From Lachnospiraceae bacterium (GTDB taxonomy: Bacteria > Bacillota > Clostridia > Lachnospirales > Lachnospiraceae), in the NCBI GenBank assembly GCA_022845895.1, contig AP025573.1, positions 1,398,501 to 1,462,500 on the forward strand: a stretch of DNA of 64,000 bases, in the 5' to 3' direction. Under the pieces are notes generated by a model. That model was not told where the DNA came from, searched no databases, and was given only the letters and a program-made list of their open reading frames with translations. A program made the translations under genes and the position numbers. Positions 24,719 through 32,489 of the stretch are shown piece by piece. Position 1 is the first letter of the stretch. Every line of letters starts with the position of its first letter.

Positions 24719-25480
24719 ATGGTTGGTATATATTTCAGCGGTACAGGCAATACAAGATTCTGCGTGGAGAGGTTTCTGGCCTGCTATGAAGGCAGTGCGA
24801 AGGCATTTTCCATGGAAGGCGGGCAGGCGGCCGCTGCGATAAAGCAACATGAAGAAATCGTATTTGGGTATCCGGTGTATTTTAGCAATCTGCCCAAAAT
24901 AGTATATGATTTCATAGACAGCAACCAATCCATATTCTCAGGAAAGAAGATATTCATTATTGCGACCATGGGATTATTCAGTGGGGATGGAGCTGGGTGT
25001 TCTGCAAGGCTGCTTGCAAGATACGGAGCTTGTATTTCAGGCGGGCTTCATCTGAAAATGCCGGATTGTATCGGTGATGAGAAGGCGCTGAAAAGGACGA
25101 AGGAACAAAATCATCTGCTTGTCAAAGAAGCGGAGAATAAGATAAAGGATACGGCAGAAAGTTTAAGGCAAGGCACGCCTGCGAGGGAAGGGCTCGGTTT
25201 TTGGTATCATATGGCAGGCTTATTCGGTCAGAGATTGTACTTTTATAACAAGACTAAGAAGTATTCGGATAAGCTGCATATTGACAGAGAGAAATGCATC
25301 GGATGCGGAATATGCGCATCCGCCTGTCCGATGGAGAATATATCGCTACAGTCAAAAAAAGCCCGGCAGCAGGGAAGGTGCACCATGTGCTACCGGTGCG
25401 TGAATCATTGCCCAAAGCAGGCAATTACGCTGTTGGGTAAGAAACTGTATGAACAATGCTTAATAGAGAAATATATATAA
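24719..25480 (+). CDS. EFR1-type flavodoxin-ferredoxin fusion
   Basis: A 253-residue redox protein. The N-terminal flavodoxin-like domain starts with the FMN-phosphate loop FSGTGNTRFC and has GYPVYFSNLPK. The C-terminus has two 4Fe-4S sites, CIGCGICASACP and CTMCYRCVNHCP. This fusion, common in clostridia, passes electrons between flavin and iron-sulfur partners in the cytoplasm. Being last in the methyltransferase/DUF3795 run, it could feed electrons to a cluster in the DUF3795 proteins. That is inference from order only. Confidence 0.82.
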   Translation: MVGIYFSGTGNTRFCVERFLACYEGSAKAFSMEGGQAAAAIKQHEEIVFGYPVYFSNLPKIVYDFIDSNQSIFSGKKIFIIATMGLFSGDGAGCSARLLARYGACISGGLHLKMPDCIGDEKALKRTKEQNHLLVKEAENKIKDTAESLRQGTPAREGLGFWYHMAGLFGQRLYFYNKTKKYSDKLHIDREKCIGCGICASACPMENISLQSKKARQQGRCTMCYRCVNHCPKQAITLLGKKLYEQCLIEKYI

Positions 25481-25603
25481 GAACATTGCTATCCTGCGGT
25501 TTTGCACTGGCTGAATCTGAAAAAAGCCGTTATGTGATACAGAAATAGCCATTTTGCCGCCTTGCAGAACCCTCGCATTAGGGCGGACAGTATACGATGA
25601 GCC

Positions 25604-26731
25604 TTACGGCTTCAAAATGACTTTGATACAGTCCTCCTCTTTTTTATCAAAGATGCTGTATGCATGGCTTCCTTCTTCCAGAGAAAGCTTATGGGTTATG
25701 ATGTCTGTCGCGTCAAATTCTCCCTTTTGGATCTTCTCCAGCATCAGATCAACGTATCTTGTGGCAGGGCACTGACCCATCTTTAAAGAGATATTCTTGG
25801 AAAAGAAGTTTCCAAGAGGGAAGTTGTTATATTTATTGCCATAGACTCCGACGAACGCTACCGTGCCGGTTTTCCGGATGCACTGGGAAGCCGTCTCTAT
25901 CGCTGACTTTGAACCTCCCTGCAATTTGAGCGCAGTTTCTATCTTTTCCATGACCGAGGTCTTGCCGTCCAGTCCCACGCAATCGATTACGGAATGAGCC
26001 CCTCCGTGCGTGATTTCTTTTATATGCTCCCCTACCTGTTCAAATTCTTCAAAATTAAGGGCCTCTACGCCATAACCCCTTGCATGCTCCAGGCGGTAGC
26101 CTACACGGTCGACAGCGATGATTCTGCCGGCCCCTTTCTGGATACACCACTTGATCGTCATCAAACCTATAGGGCCACACCCTAATACGGCAACGGTATC
26201 CCCAGCCTTCACGTCAGCGATTTCTGTGCCCCAATAGGAAGTGGGCAGGACATCTGTGACGAATAGGACCTGCTCATCCGTCAGTTCATCGGGTACTTTT
26301 TTCGGTCCTACATTGGCATATGGAACCCGGATATACTCTGCCTGGCCGCCGGCGTAATTCCCATGATATTTGCTATAGCCGAACAATCCGCCCGATTCCG
26401 CATAGTCATTAGAATTATCACACTGGCTGTATTCTCCTTTATCACAATATTCGCAGTGTCCGCATGCGACGGGGAAAGGGATTACTACCCGGTCACCTTT
26501 TTTGAGATTTTTAACTTCCTTTCCGACTTCTTCCACGATACCCATTGTTTCATGGCCAAGGACATATCCGTCATACATCCCTTTTACCAGGCCATGCACC
26601 AGATGCAGATCTGAGCCGCAGATAGCGGCGGAAGTGACCTTAACTATAATGTCGTCCTCTTTTTCTATCTTCGGATCCTCTACCGTTCTGCATTCGACCT
26701 TCTGCAGTCCATCAAATACGACAGCTTTCAT
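25604..26731 (-). CDS. Zinc-dependent alcohol dehydrogenase
   Basis: A 375-residue medium-chain dehydrogenase of the glutathione-independent formaldehyde dehydrogenase-like or threonine dehydrogenase-like group. Catalytic zinc: Cys38 (AICGSD) and His60-Glu61 (GHE). Structural zinc: Cys90, Cys93, Cys96, Cys104. The Rossmann loop is GCGPIG. A loop near 145-155 (DVLPTSYWGTE) is typical of this subgroup. ATG 26731 follows aggaggtattgc. It stands alone, convergent with the ferredoxin gene, and is only distantly similar to the polyol dehydrogenase at 2.9 kb. The substrate may be a small alcohol or a formaldehyde adduct. Confidence 0.8.
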   Translation of the reverse strand: MKAVVFDGLQKVECRTVEDPKIEKEDDIIVKVTSAAICGSDLHLVHGLVKGMYDGYVLGHETMGIVEEVGKEVKNLKKGDRVVIPFPVACGHCEYCDKGEYSQCDNSNDYAESGGLFGYSKYHGNYAGGQAEYIRVPYANVGPKKVPDELTDEQVLFVTDVLPTSYWGTEIADVKAGDTVAVLGCGPIGLMTIKWCIQKGAGRIIAVDRVGYRLEHARGYGVEALNFEEFEQVGEHIKEITHGGAHSVIDCVGLDGKTSVMEKIETALKLQGGSKSAIETASQCIRKTGTVAFVGVYGNKYNNFPLGNFFSKNISLKMGQCPATRYVDLMLEKIQKGEFDATDIITHKLSLEEGSHAYSIFDKKEEDCIKVILKP

Positions 26732-26891
26732 TGCAATACCTCCTGTTAATATTTGAAAATATTATCTGTAGATAAAGCAGATTTATACCCTGCAAATCTG
26801 TCGTAAGTATACATCTCATACATAAAGGGCTGCTCTTTTCATGGCCGGCGCAGTCTTGTGGTACTTCGGACAATGCGGATGGATAACGGAA

Positions 26892-26924
26892 AAGGAGACT
26901 GCCATACATTACGGCAATCTCCTT
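26892..26924 (-). terminator. Terminator of the small ribbon-helix-helix gene
   Basis: Arms AAGGAGACTGCC and GGCAATCTCCTT pair at 11 of 12 positions around a 9-nt loop. On the minus strand the stem is followed by TTTT. It begins 3 nt after the stop codon of the repressor gene. Confidence 0.72.
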
Positions 26925-26927
26925 CAT

Positions 26928-27098
26928 TTATTCTAACTCTATCTTTCCATGCTTATTCTCGAACTCTGCGACATGCTTTTTCATTAAGACTTCTAATTCC
27001 CGGTTGGCAGAACGTGCATTATATTCCGCGACATAGCGGAACATCTTGAGCAGCTGGGCGTCTGTCCTGACCGTAAATTTTACAATATCAGATGGCAT
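26928..27098 (-). CDS. Small Arc/ribbon-helix-helix DNA-binding protein
   Basis: A 56-residue protein. The start is ATG 27098, preceded on the minus strand by GGAGG seven nt away. The N-terminus DIVKFTVRTD looks like the DNA-contacting beta strand of Arc/MetJ proteins, followed by two helices (QLLKMFRYVAEYN, then SANRELEVLMKKHVAEFE). The N-R-E-L-E-x-L-M pattern is typical of Arc-like repressors. Its divergent promoter region contains a regular array of TGACG boxes, which it most likely binds to control itself and the gene at 27362. Confidence 0.75.
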   Translation of the reverse strand: MPSDIVKFTVRTDAQLLKMFRYVAEYNARSANRELEVLMKKHVAEFENKHGKIELE

Positions 27099-27131
27099 AA
27101 TAGAACCTCCAAAAAGAATTTGTGGTTATTA

Positions 27132-27263
27132 TACCGTCTAATTGACGGCAATATTCGGAACTGACGTCTAGGTGACGGCGTAAAATGTAAATAAATACAA
27201 TATAGTGACGGTATCATGCGGTCGGAAAGACGGTTGAATTATGTTGACGTCAATATGACGGCA
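27132..27263. promoter_or_regulatory. Operator array of 11-bp-spaced TGACG boxes
   Basis: Three 19-bp copies with consensus TGACGTCTAnnTGACGGCR lie at 27132-27150, 27162-27180 and 27245-27263. Each is two similar half sites 11 bp apart, one helical turn, the arrangement used by tandem dimers of Arc/MetJ repressors. A lone TGACGG is at 27206. The first copy overlaps a -10 (TATAAT, minus strand, 27128-27133) for the repressor gene and the last overlaps the promoter of the plus-strand gene. Confidence 0.75.
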
Positions 27264-27272
27264 TAATATAAT
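27244..27272 (+). promoter_or_regulatory. Promoter of the gene at 27362
   Basis: TTGACG (27244-27249), 17-bp spacer, TATAAT (27267-27272). The third operator copy fills the spacer, so bound repressor would block RNA polymerase. Confidence 0.82.
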
Positions 27273-27361
27273 GTGAACATAGAAAAAGTATCAGGATAAG
27301 AACGCTTTCACAGGGCAAGATAGTAGTATAAAAACAACAAATTTTACCAGAGGAGAGTTAT

Positions 27362-27649
27362 ATGAGTAATATTAAAGAACTGGTCAAACTGGCTGCTGAC
27401 AGTATGAAGAACCGGACATTGGACGATTTGCTGGAGAATGACAGAGGATTCCAGGACAGGCTTGAAGAAGAGAGGGAAGCGCACAAAGCGATGAAGGAGC
27501 TGGACTTGACAGAAGAGCAGAGGACTGTGGTGGAGACCTTGGTTTCCAGAAAAGATGAAACCGAGTACGATTACCGCGTGAATGCCTATATGGCAGGTAT
27601 GATTGATGCATATGAGATATTAAAACAGTTTGACTTGACCAAGGAGTAG
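27362..27649 (+). CDS. Hypothetical small acidic protein under ribbon-helix-helix control
   Basis: A 95-residue acidic protein predicted to be helical throughout, with a central Glu/Asp-rich stretch (LLENDRGFQDRLEEEREA) and a C-terminal YRVNAYMAGMIDAYEILKQF helix. There are no cysteines and no membrane segment. ATG 27362 follows gaggagagtt and the gene has a near-consensus promoter overlapped by a repressor box. It is divergent from the small repressor gene, so an antitoxin/toxin or stress-linked pair can be considered, but nothing in the protein resembles a known toxin. Function unknown. Confidence 0.65.
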   Translation: MSNIKELVKLAADSMKNRTLDDLLENDRGFQDRLEEEREAHKAMKELDLTEEQRTVVETLVSRKDETEYDYRVNAYMAGMIDAYEILKQFDLTKE

Positions 27650-27746
27650 GCACGCCGTTACCTTTGCAATTGGCAAACCGAACCGATATATGATAAGATA
27701 TAGGGACAGTGACGACATACGGCAGCAGATTCAGAGGATGGTAATA

Positions 27747-28799
27747 ATGGAAAAACAAGAGAAGAAGTACAAGCGCCGCCCGCGATATTCGGGCGCATAT
27801 CCAAAGAGATACGAGGAGAAATATAAGGAGCATCAGCCGGAGAGATATGCAGATACCGTATCCAGAGTTATCCAGAAGGGCAGTACGCCCGCCGGCATGC
27901 ACATCCCTATCTGTGTCAGGGAGATTCTGGATTTCCTTCAGATACAGCCCGGGCAAAAGGGGCTTGACGCGACCCTGGGATACGGCGGACACAGCGCGAA
28001 GATGCTGGAATGCCTCAAAGGCCAGGGCCATCTGTACGCTTTGGATGTAGATCCGATTGAGTCGTCGAAGACAGCAAGGCGGCTGGAAGACATGGGCTAC
28101 GGGCCGGATATCCTCACAATCCGGCAGCAGAACTTTGCCGATGTCGACGAGATATCCCGTGAAGCCGGATTATTTGACTTTGTGCTTGCGGACTTGGGCG
28201 TCTCTTCTATGCAGATCGACAACCCGGACCGTGGGTTCACCTTTAAGGCGGAAGGCCCGCTGGATTTGCGCATGAATCCTCAGAAGGGCAAAAGCGCCGC
28301 CCAGAGGCTCAGGGAGATGACGCAGGAAGAGCTGGAGGGGATGCTGACGGAGAATGCCGATGAGCCTTACAGCGCTGAGATTGCGGGAGCAGTCACGAGG
28401 AAGATCAAAAGGGGCGGGACAATCGACACGACGACACAGCTCTATGAGACCATCGGGGAGGCGCTTGCTTTTCTGCCGGATAGAGAACGGAACGAGGCAG
28501 TAAAGAAATCAAGCCAGAGAACGTTCCAGGCACTTCGTATCGATGTCAATAGCGAGTTCGAGACATTGTACACTTTCCTGGAAAAGCTGCCGGATGTACT
28601 CGCACCGGGCGGCCGGGTGGCTATCCTGACATTCCATTCGGGTGAGGACCGGCTCGTAAAGAAATCGTTCAGAGAAATGGAAAGACGCGGAGCATACAAA
28701 GAGATATCGCGTGAGGTCATACGGCCGTCCCAGGAGGAGTGCAGGCAGAATGGACGTGCCCGCTCGACGAAGATGCGGTGGGCAGTCCGGGCGGACTGA
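27747..28799 (+). CDS. RsmH-like 16S rRNA (cytosine-N4) methyltransferase paralogue
   Basis: A 350-residue RsmH/MraW-family protein, which uses SAM to methylate N4 of a cytosine in the ribosomal decoding centre. The family signature is clear: GLDATLGYGGHSAKMLE (SAM site), LADLGVSSMQIDNPDRGFTF, LRMNPQKG, FQALRIDVNSE, and VAILTFHSGEDRLVKKSF. The N-terminus has an extra basic tail of about 45 residues (KKYKRRPRYSG, then EKYADTVSRVIQKG). ATG 27747 follows AGAGGA by 8 nt; an upstream ATG 27690 lacks a site. Its location away from cell-division genes suggests a second copy beside the usual rsmH. Confidence 0.82.
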   Translation: MEKQEKKYKRRPRYSGAYPKRYEEKYKEHQPERYADTVSRVIQKGSTPAGMHIPICVREILDFLQIQPGQKGLDATLGYGGHSAKMLECLKGQGHLYALDVDPIESSKTARRLEDMGYGPDILTIRQQNFADVDEISREAGLFDFVLADLGVSSMQIDNPDRGFTFKAEGPLDLRMNPQKGKSAAQRLREMTQEELEGMLTENADEPYSAEIAGAVTRKIKRGGTIDTTTQLYETIGEALAFLPDRERNEAVKKSSQRTFQALRIDVNSEFETLYTFLEKLPDVLAPGGRVAILTFHSGEDRLVKKSFREMERRGAYKEISREVIRPSQEECRQNGRARSTKMRWAVRAD

Positions 28800-28846
28800 C
28801 AGACGGAGACATACGGCTTAATATACACGAGAGAAAAGGAGACGGG

Positions 28847-29425
28847 ATGGAACGTTGTAAATGGTGCCTTTGTAATGAGAAGATGGTAAAATACCACGAT
28901 GAGGAGTGGGGCATACCGCTTCATGATGACGGCAGGCAGTTTGAATTTTTAATGATGGAAGTGATGCAGTGCGGACTGAACTGGAATATGATGATACAGA
29001 AAAGGGAAATCTTCCGCGACTGTTTTGACGGATTTGACTACGAGAAAGTAGCCCTATATGGTGAGGACGATATCGAAAGGATTATGCAGACAGAAGGGAT
29101 GATAAGGTCCAGGCGTAAAATAGAGGCAGTAATCCACAACGCCCGCTGCTTTCAGAAGGTGCGGGAAGAGTTCGGCTCTTTCAGCGCATATCTTTGGAGG
29201 TTTTCGGACGGGAAGACCATCTTCTATGAGGGGCATGAAAGCGGAGAGCTGCCGGCAAGAAACGGGCTGTCTGATGAAGTCAGCCGGGACCTGAAGAAGC
29301 GGGGATTCAAGTATCTCGGCTCCATCACCGTATACTCCCATCTTCAGGCGTGCGGGATTATCAATGACCACGTGAAGGAGTGCTTCCGTTACGAGGACGT
29401 GGCAGGGCGCGTTCCGGACATTTGA
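28847..29425 (+). CDS. tag: DNA-3-methyladenine glycosylase I
   Basis: A 192-residue Tag-family base-excision enzyme that removes 3-methyladenine from alkylated DNA. The N-terminal zinc-site and family signature is CKWCLCNEKMVKYHDEEWG, followed by EFLMMEVMQCGLNWNMM (substrate pocket helices) and the later SDEVSRDLKKRGFKYLGS segment. The length matches the family. ATG 28847 follows aaggagacggg and lies 47 nt after the RsmH paralogue, so both may be on one transcript. Confidence 0.88.
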   Translation: MERCKWCLCNEKMVKYHDEEWGIPLHDDGRQFEFLMMEVMQCGLNWNMMIQKREIFRDCFDGFDYEKVALYGEDDIERIMQTEGMIRSRRKIEAVIHNARCFQKVREEFGSFSAYLWRFSDGKTIFYEGHESGELPARNGLSDEVSRDLKKRGFKYLGSITVYSHLQACGIINDHVKECFRYEDVAGRVPDI

Positions 29426-29457
29426 TAAAATGCTCTGATGGACGGGGCTTAAGGATA

Positions 29458-30021
29458 TCACATCGGTTTTAAATTCTTCTCCAGGCGGTCCACCATCCAA
29501 GCAAGACGTTTGGAGCGTCCTGCCTCGGTTTTGGCATCCAGGTATGCTCTCGTATAGGTCTTCTGAACAGACGGAGACATCCCCTGGAAATTAGAATATG
29601 CCTGTCTATACTCTTTCAGCAGGCCGGCCACCATCGCAATCTGTTCCTCGGCGACAGCTGCTGGGCCGGCCGGCTTGTCCCATCTGCCGTTTTTCTTTGC
29701 CTCTTCAATTTTCGCCAGGCCATAGTCGGTCATCAAACCACGCTGAATCAGATCTTCTGCTAACGCCTTATTCTTGGGAGACCATTTGCTATCGCTTCTG
29801 CGTGCAGAAAAGTATTTTACATAGGATACGTCATCAATGCGCTTCATCAGTCCGTCAATCCAGCCAAAGCAGAGCGCCTCTTCCAGCGCCTCGCCGGCTT
29901 TTACCGTCACAAGCTGACGCGTCTTTCCAAACAGCAGCCATACCCCTTCGCTTGACGTGCAGTTATCTCTAAGCCAGCATCTGAACTCATCGCGGGTTTT
30001 AAAATGTAGTGGTTCAATCAT
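29458..30021 (-). CDS. YdeI/OmpD-associated family protein
   Basis: A 187-residue protein of the YdeI-like family. Markers are FKTRDEFRCWLRDNCTSSEGVWL at the N-terminus, EALEEALCFGWIDGLMKRID, YFSARRSDSKWSPKNKALAE, and the C-terminal repeat-like DRLEKNLKPM. The family has been linked to bacteriocin or peptide resistance in some bacteria, but the mechanism is not established. It is cytoplasmic by sequence. It is convergent with tag and divergent from the DnaJ-like gene. Confidence 0.75.
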   Translation of the reverse strand: MIEPLHFKTRDEFRCWLRDNCTSSEGVWLLFGKTRQLVTVKAGEALEEALCFGWIDGLMKRIDDVSYVKYFSARRSDSKWSPKNKALAEDLIQRGLMTDYGLAKIEEAKKNGRWDKPAGPAAVAEEQIAMVAGLLKEYRQAYSNFQGMSPSVQKTYTRAYLDAKTEAGRSKRLAWMVDRLEKNLKPM

Positions 30022-30093
30022 AATTGCCCCTCCTGTATTATAAGAAGTGAAATAGTGGTCTGCTAATTATACCATGCCGCCTGACGTAAGAGG

Positions 30094-30148
30094 AAGAAGT
30101 ATCTTCTTTAAAAATACAATTGACTTGCAGGAAAATAAATGTTATATT
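30094..30148 (+). promoter_or_regulatory. Promoter and upstream palindrome of the DnaJ-like gene
   Basis: TTGACT (30120-30125), 17-bp spacer, TATATT (30143-30148). A perfect inverted repeat AAGAAG-TAT-CTTCTT (30094-30108) lies just upstream of the -35. It does not match the CIRCE heat-shock operator, so the class of regulator is unknown. Confidence 0.65.
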
Positions 30149-30198
30149 ACATATAGAACAAATGGAATAACTGCAGACAAGGCAGTGAGGTGATGACA

Positions 30199-31191
30199 AT
30201 GGCAGTAAAAAAAGACTATTATGATATTCTTGGAATTGATAGGAATGCAGAAGATGATGCGATAAAAAAGGCATACAGGAGGCTGGCGAAAAAGTGCCAT
30301 CCTGACACGAATGCCGGTGACGCACAGGCGGAACAGAGATTTAAGGAGATAACAGAAGCATATACGATATTAAGCAATCCAAAGAAGCGTAAGCTCTATG
30401 ACCAGTTCGGCCATGCCGCTTTCGATGGAAGCGGGGCAGGGACGGGCACAGGCGCCGCTGCAGACACTGGCGGCGCATATAGGGAGTATCATTTTGAGAA
30501 CGGCAATATGGACGACATCTTTGGTGACATATTCGGAGATATCTTCCGCGGCGGCAGAACAGGAGGCTACGCCTATGACGGCGCTGGTCCCAATGGCTTC
30601 GGACGGGCGGACTTCCGGACGAAAGGTGCAGATATACGGGCAGAAGTGACCGTTAGCTTTGATGACGCGGTCTTTGGCTGTGACAAGATTATCAGCTTAC
30701 AGGACATGGAGAAAGGCGGCGGGGCGGTACAGTCTCTCCAGGTCCATATACCGGCGGGCATAGAGAGCGGCAAGAGCATCCGGCTCAGAGGCAAGGGCAT
30801 GCAGGGCCTTAATGGAGGCAGATGCGGCGATCTGCTTTTAAAAGTGGTAGTAGGAGAGAAAAACGGGTTTGAGCGGAAAGGCCAGGATGTATATACGACA
30901 GTATCCGTACCGTTTACGACTGCCGTCTTCGGCGGCGAGGTTCGTGTGCAGACACTCTATGGAGATGTAATCTGCAAGATTCGGGAAGGGACCCAGTCAG
31001 GGACAAAGATACGTCTCAAAGGCAAAGGAGTCGTATCTATGAAGAACCACGATCTTCACGGCGACCAGTATGTTACGGTACAGATTGAAGTCCCGAAGAA
31101 CTTAAGCCAGGAGGCCAGACAGAAGCTGAAGGAGTATGAGCAGGCGTGCAGATCAGAAGGGCGCGGAAAGAATAGTAACAGCGCGGCATAG
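30199..31191 (+). CDS. DnaJ-like co-chaperone without zinc finger (CbpA type)
   Basis: A 330-residue J-domain protein. The HPD motif that triggers DnaK ATPase is at residues 34-36. A Gly-rich linker (about 75-135, with repeated DIFGDIFGDIFR) is followed directly by the two C-terminal substrate-binding domains. The four CxxCxGxG repeats of canonical DnaJ are absent, so this is a class B/CbpA-type partner of DnaK. ATG 30199 follows GAGGTGAT. It is monocistronic and sits apart from any dnaK-grpE cluster in this window. Confidence 0.85.
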   Translation: MAVKKDYYDILGIDRNAEDDAIKKAYRRLAKKCHPDTNAGDAQAEQRFKEITEAYTILSNPKKRKLYDQFGHAAFDGSGAGTGTGAAADTGGAYREYHFENGNMDDIFGDIFGDIFRGGRTGGYAYDGAGPNGFGRADFRTKGADIRAEVTVSFDDAVFGCDKIISLQDMEKGGGAVQSLQVHIPAGIESGKSIRLRGKGMQGLNGGRCGDLLLKVVVGEKNGFERKGQDVYTTVSVPFTTAVFGGEVRVQTLYGDVICKIREGTQSGTKIRLKGKGVVSMKNHDLHGDQYVTVQIEVPKNLSQEARQKLKEYEQACRSEGRGKNSNSAA

Positions 31192-31230
31192 CCAGTGTAA
31201 CGGTGATTATTAGCATCCGGGTGTGCGCGG

Positions 31231-32313
31231 CTATGTTGCCGGCTGCCCGTCTGACAGGCAGTTTCTTCCGCTCTGCTTTGCGCAGTAGAGTGCTTTGTCA
31301 GCCTTATTCAGCAGATTCATAAACTGCTCCTCGCTGCTTACGTACCTGCTGCTGATACCGATGCTGACACTGACATACCCGTCTCCAGCGACGTGTGGAA
31401 TCTTCAGATTGTGGATTTCATGCAGCAGCTTCTGCGCAAATGCAGTCACTTCTTCTATGCCGGCTTCCTGCAGCACGACTAAAAACTCTTCTCCGCCGTA
31501 ACGCACGGCTATGGACTTGAATCCGGCGGAAAGCCTGCGGATGACGTCCGCGACAGACTTGAGCACTTCATCGCCTGCCATGTGTCCATACGTGTCGTTA
31601 TACTGTTTGAAGTAGTCCACGTCCAGCATCAGCGCATGAAGTTCGGCACTTCCCGTTTCCAACAGATTCTGCTTGTACTGCTCCAGATATATGCGGTTTG
31701 ACAGTTTCGTGAGCCCATCCTGGTTGGACAGGTATTCAAACTTCTGATTCAGCTGCAGGAGCCTGCCGTACGTATAGACATAAAATCCGTTCAGGGCAAG
31801 TGAAAATACAAAGTTGCCGACGTAGAGAAACGGAAACCGAAGCAGAAAATTTTGCGTGTATACCGGGGGCAGGGTATGGTGCAGCGGAGTCCATAGAAAG
31901 GCGATGAGTACAGACAGGCCGATACTGCTGAACAGGATGGCAGGCTTCATCTGCAGGATAAAGAAGCAGATGAACGGGTACAGGCAGAACCAGAGGGCGG
32001 CAAAGCCTTCCACAAGCCCGCCTACGACGTAGAGCGTAAACATACCGAGCAGAATAAAGGCCATACAGAGGGAACCCGCCAGATATCTGCCGGTTTTTTT
32101 CGCATACAGATAGATGACGATACAGACGGCTGCACTGATGCCGGTCTCAAGGCCCAGGCGGTATTCTGCCTTTATCATATTTAAGACAGTCATAATAACA
32201 GAGATGCCCGCGCCGGCAATACAGAACAGGCGAAGCTGCACACAGAGCCTGTTTGTCATATTTACAAACATTTCTTCCAGCAGCCCTCTGAAAAACTTCT
32301 TCAGATAATTCAT
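31231..32313 (-). CDS. Membrane-bound GGDEF diguanylate cyclase
   Basis: A 360-residue protein. The N-terminal half has about six hydrophobic segments (residues 25-190), and the C-terminal half is a GGDEF domain starting at DGLTKLSNRIYLEQYK. It has the metal-binding DVDYFKQYNDTYGHMAGDEVL and the active-site RYGGEEF. The intact GGEEF predicts synthesis of cyclic di-GMP. No I-site RxxD is obvious just before the signature. It stands alone, convergent with the DnaJ-like gene. A membrane sensor of unknown signal feeding cyclic di-GMP is the simplest reading. Confidence 0.85.
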   Translation of the reverse strand: MNYLKKFFRGLLEEMFVNMTNRLCVQLRLFCIAGAGISVIMTVLNMIKAEYRLGLETGISAAVCIVIYLYAKKTGRYLAGSLCMAFILLGMFTLYVVGGLVEGFAALWFCLYPFICFFILQMKPAILFSSIGLSVLIAFLWTPLHHTLPPVYTQNFLLRFPFLYVGNFVFSLALNGFYVYTYGRLLQLNQKFEYLSNQDGLTKLSNRIYLEQYKQNLLETGSAELHALMLDVDYFKQYNDTYGHMAGDEVLKSVADVIRRLSAGFKSIAVRYGGEEFLVVLQEAGIEEVTAFAQKLLHEIHNLKIPHVAGDGYVSVSIGISSRYVSSEEQFMNLLNKADKALYCAKQSGRNCLSDGQPAT

Positions 32314-32380
32314 GTAAATCCCCCTTTATTCATACAGATAATATAAGCGCGTCCATATGATGGAATGGATGCGAAAAAAC

Positions 32381-32409
32381 TTGACACGAAAATACTACAA
32401 GTGTAAGAT
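32381..32409 (+). promoter_or_regulatory. Promoter with BlaI-type operator for the penicillin-binding protein
   Basis: TTGACA (32381-32386), 17-bp spacer, TAAGAT (32404-32409). TACAAGTGTA (32396-32405) overlaps the -10 and matches the TACA-N2-TGTA core of BlaI/MecI boxes. The string GTAAGATTTA after it is repeated at the blaI promoter. Confidence 0.82.
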
Positions 32410-32489
32410 TTAGAAAAGAGCATATAAAGATAATAAAATCAGGCATTACTATATAACAGTTCTGAAATCTTACTTTCAGGGAGGGAAGT

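Noticed and set aside
27132..27263. CRISPR-like array, because of the repeated TGACG boxes
   Set aside because: Repeats are only 19 bp, unevenly spaced (30 and 83 bp), promoter-associated, and no cas gene is present.
27362..27649. Toxin-antitoxin pair with the ribbon-helix-helix gene
   Set aside because: The two genes are divergent rather than a bicistron, and the 95-residue protein has no toxin-like motif; kept only as an unknown gene.
30094..30108. CIRCE heat-shock operator before the DnaJ-like gene
   Set aside because: The palindrome AAGAAG-TAT-CTTCTT does not match the CIRCE sequence or its 9-bp spacer.
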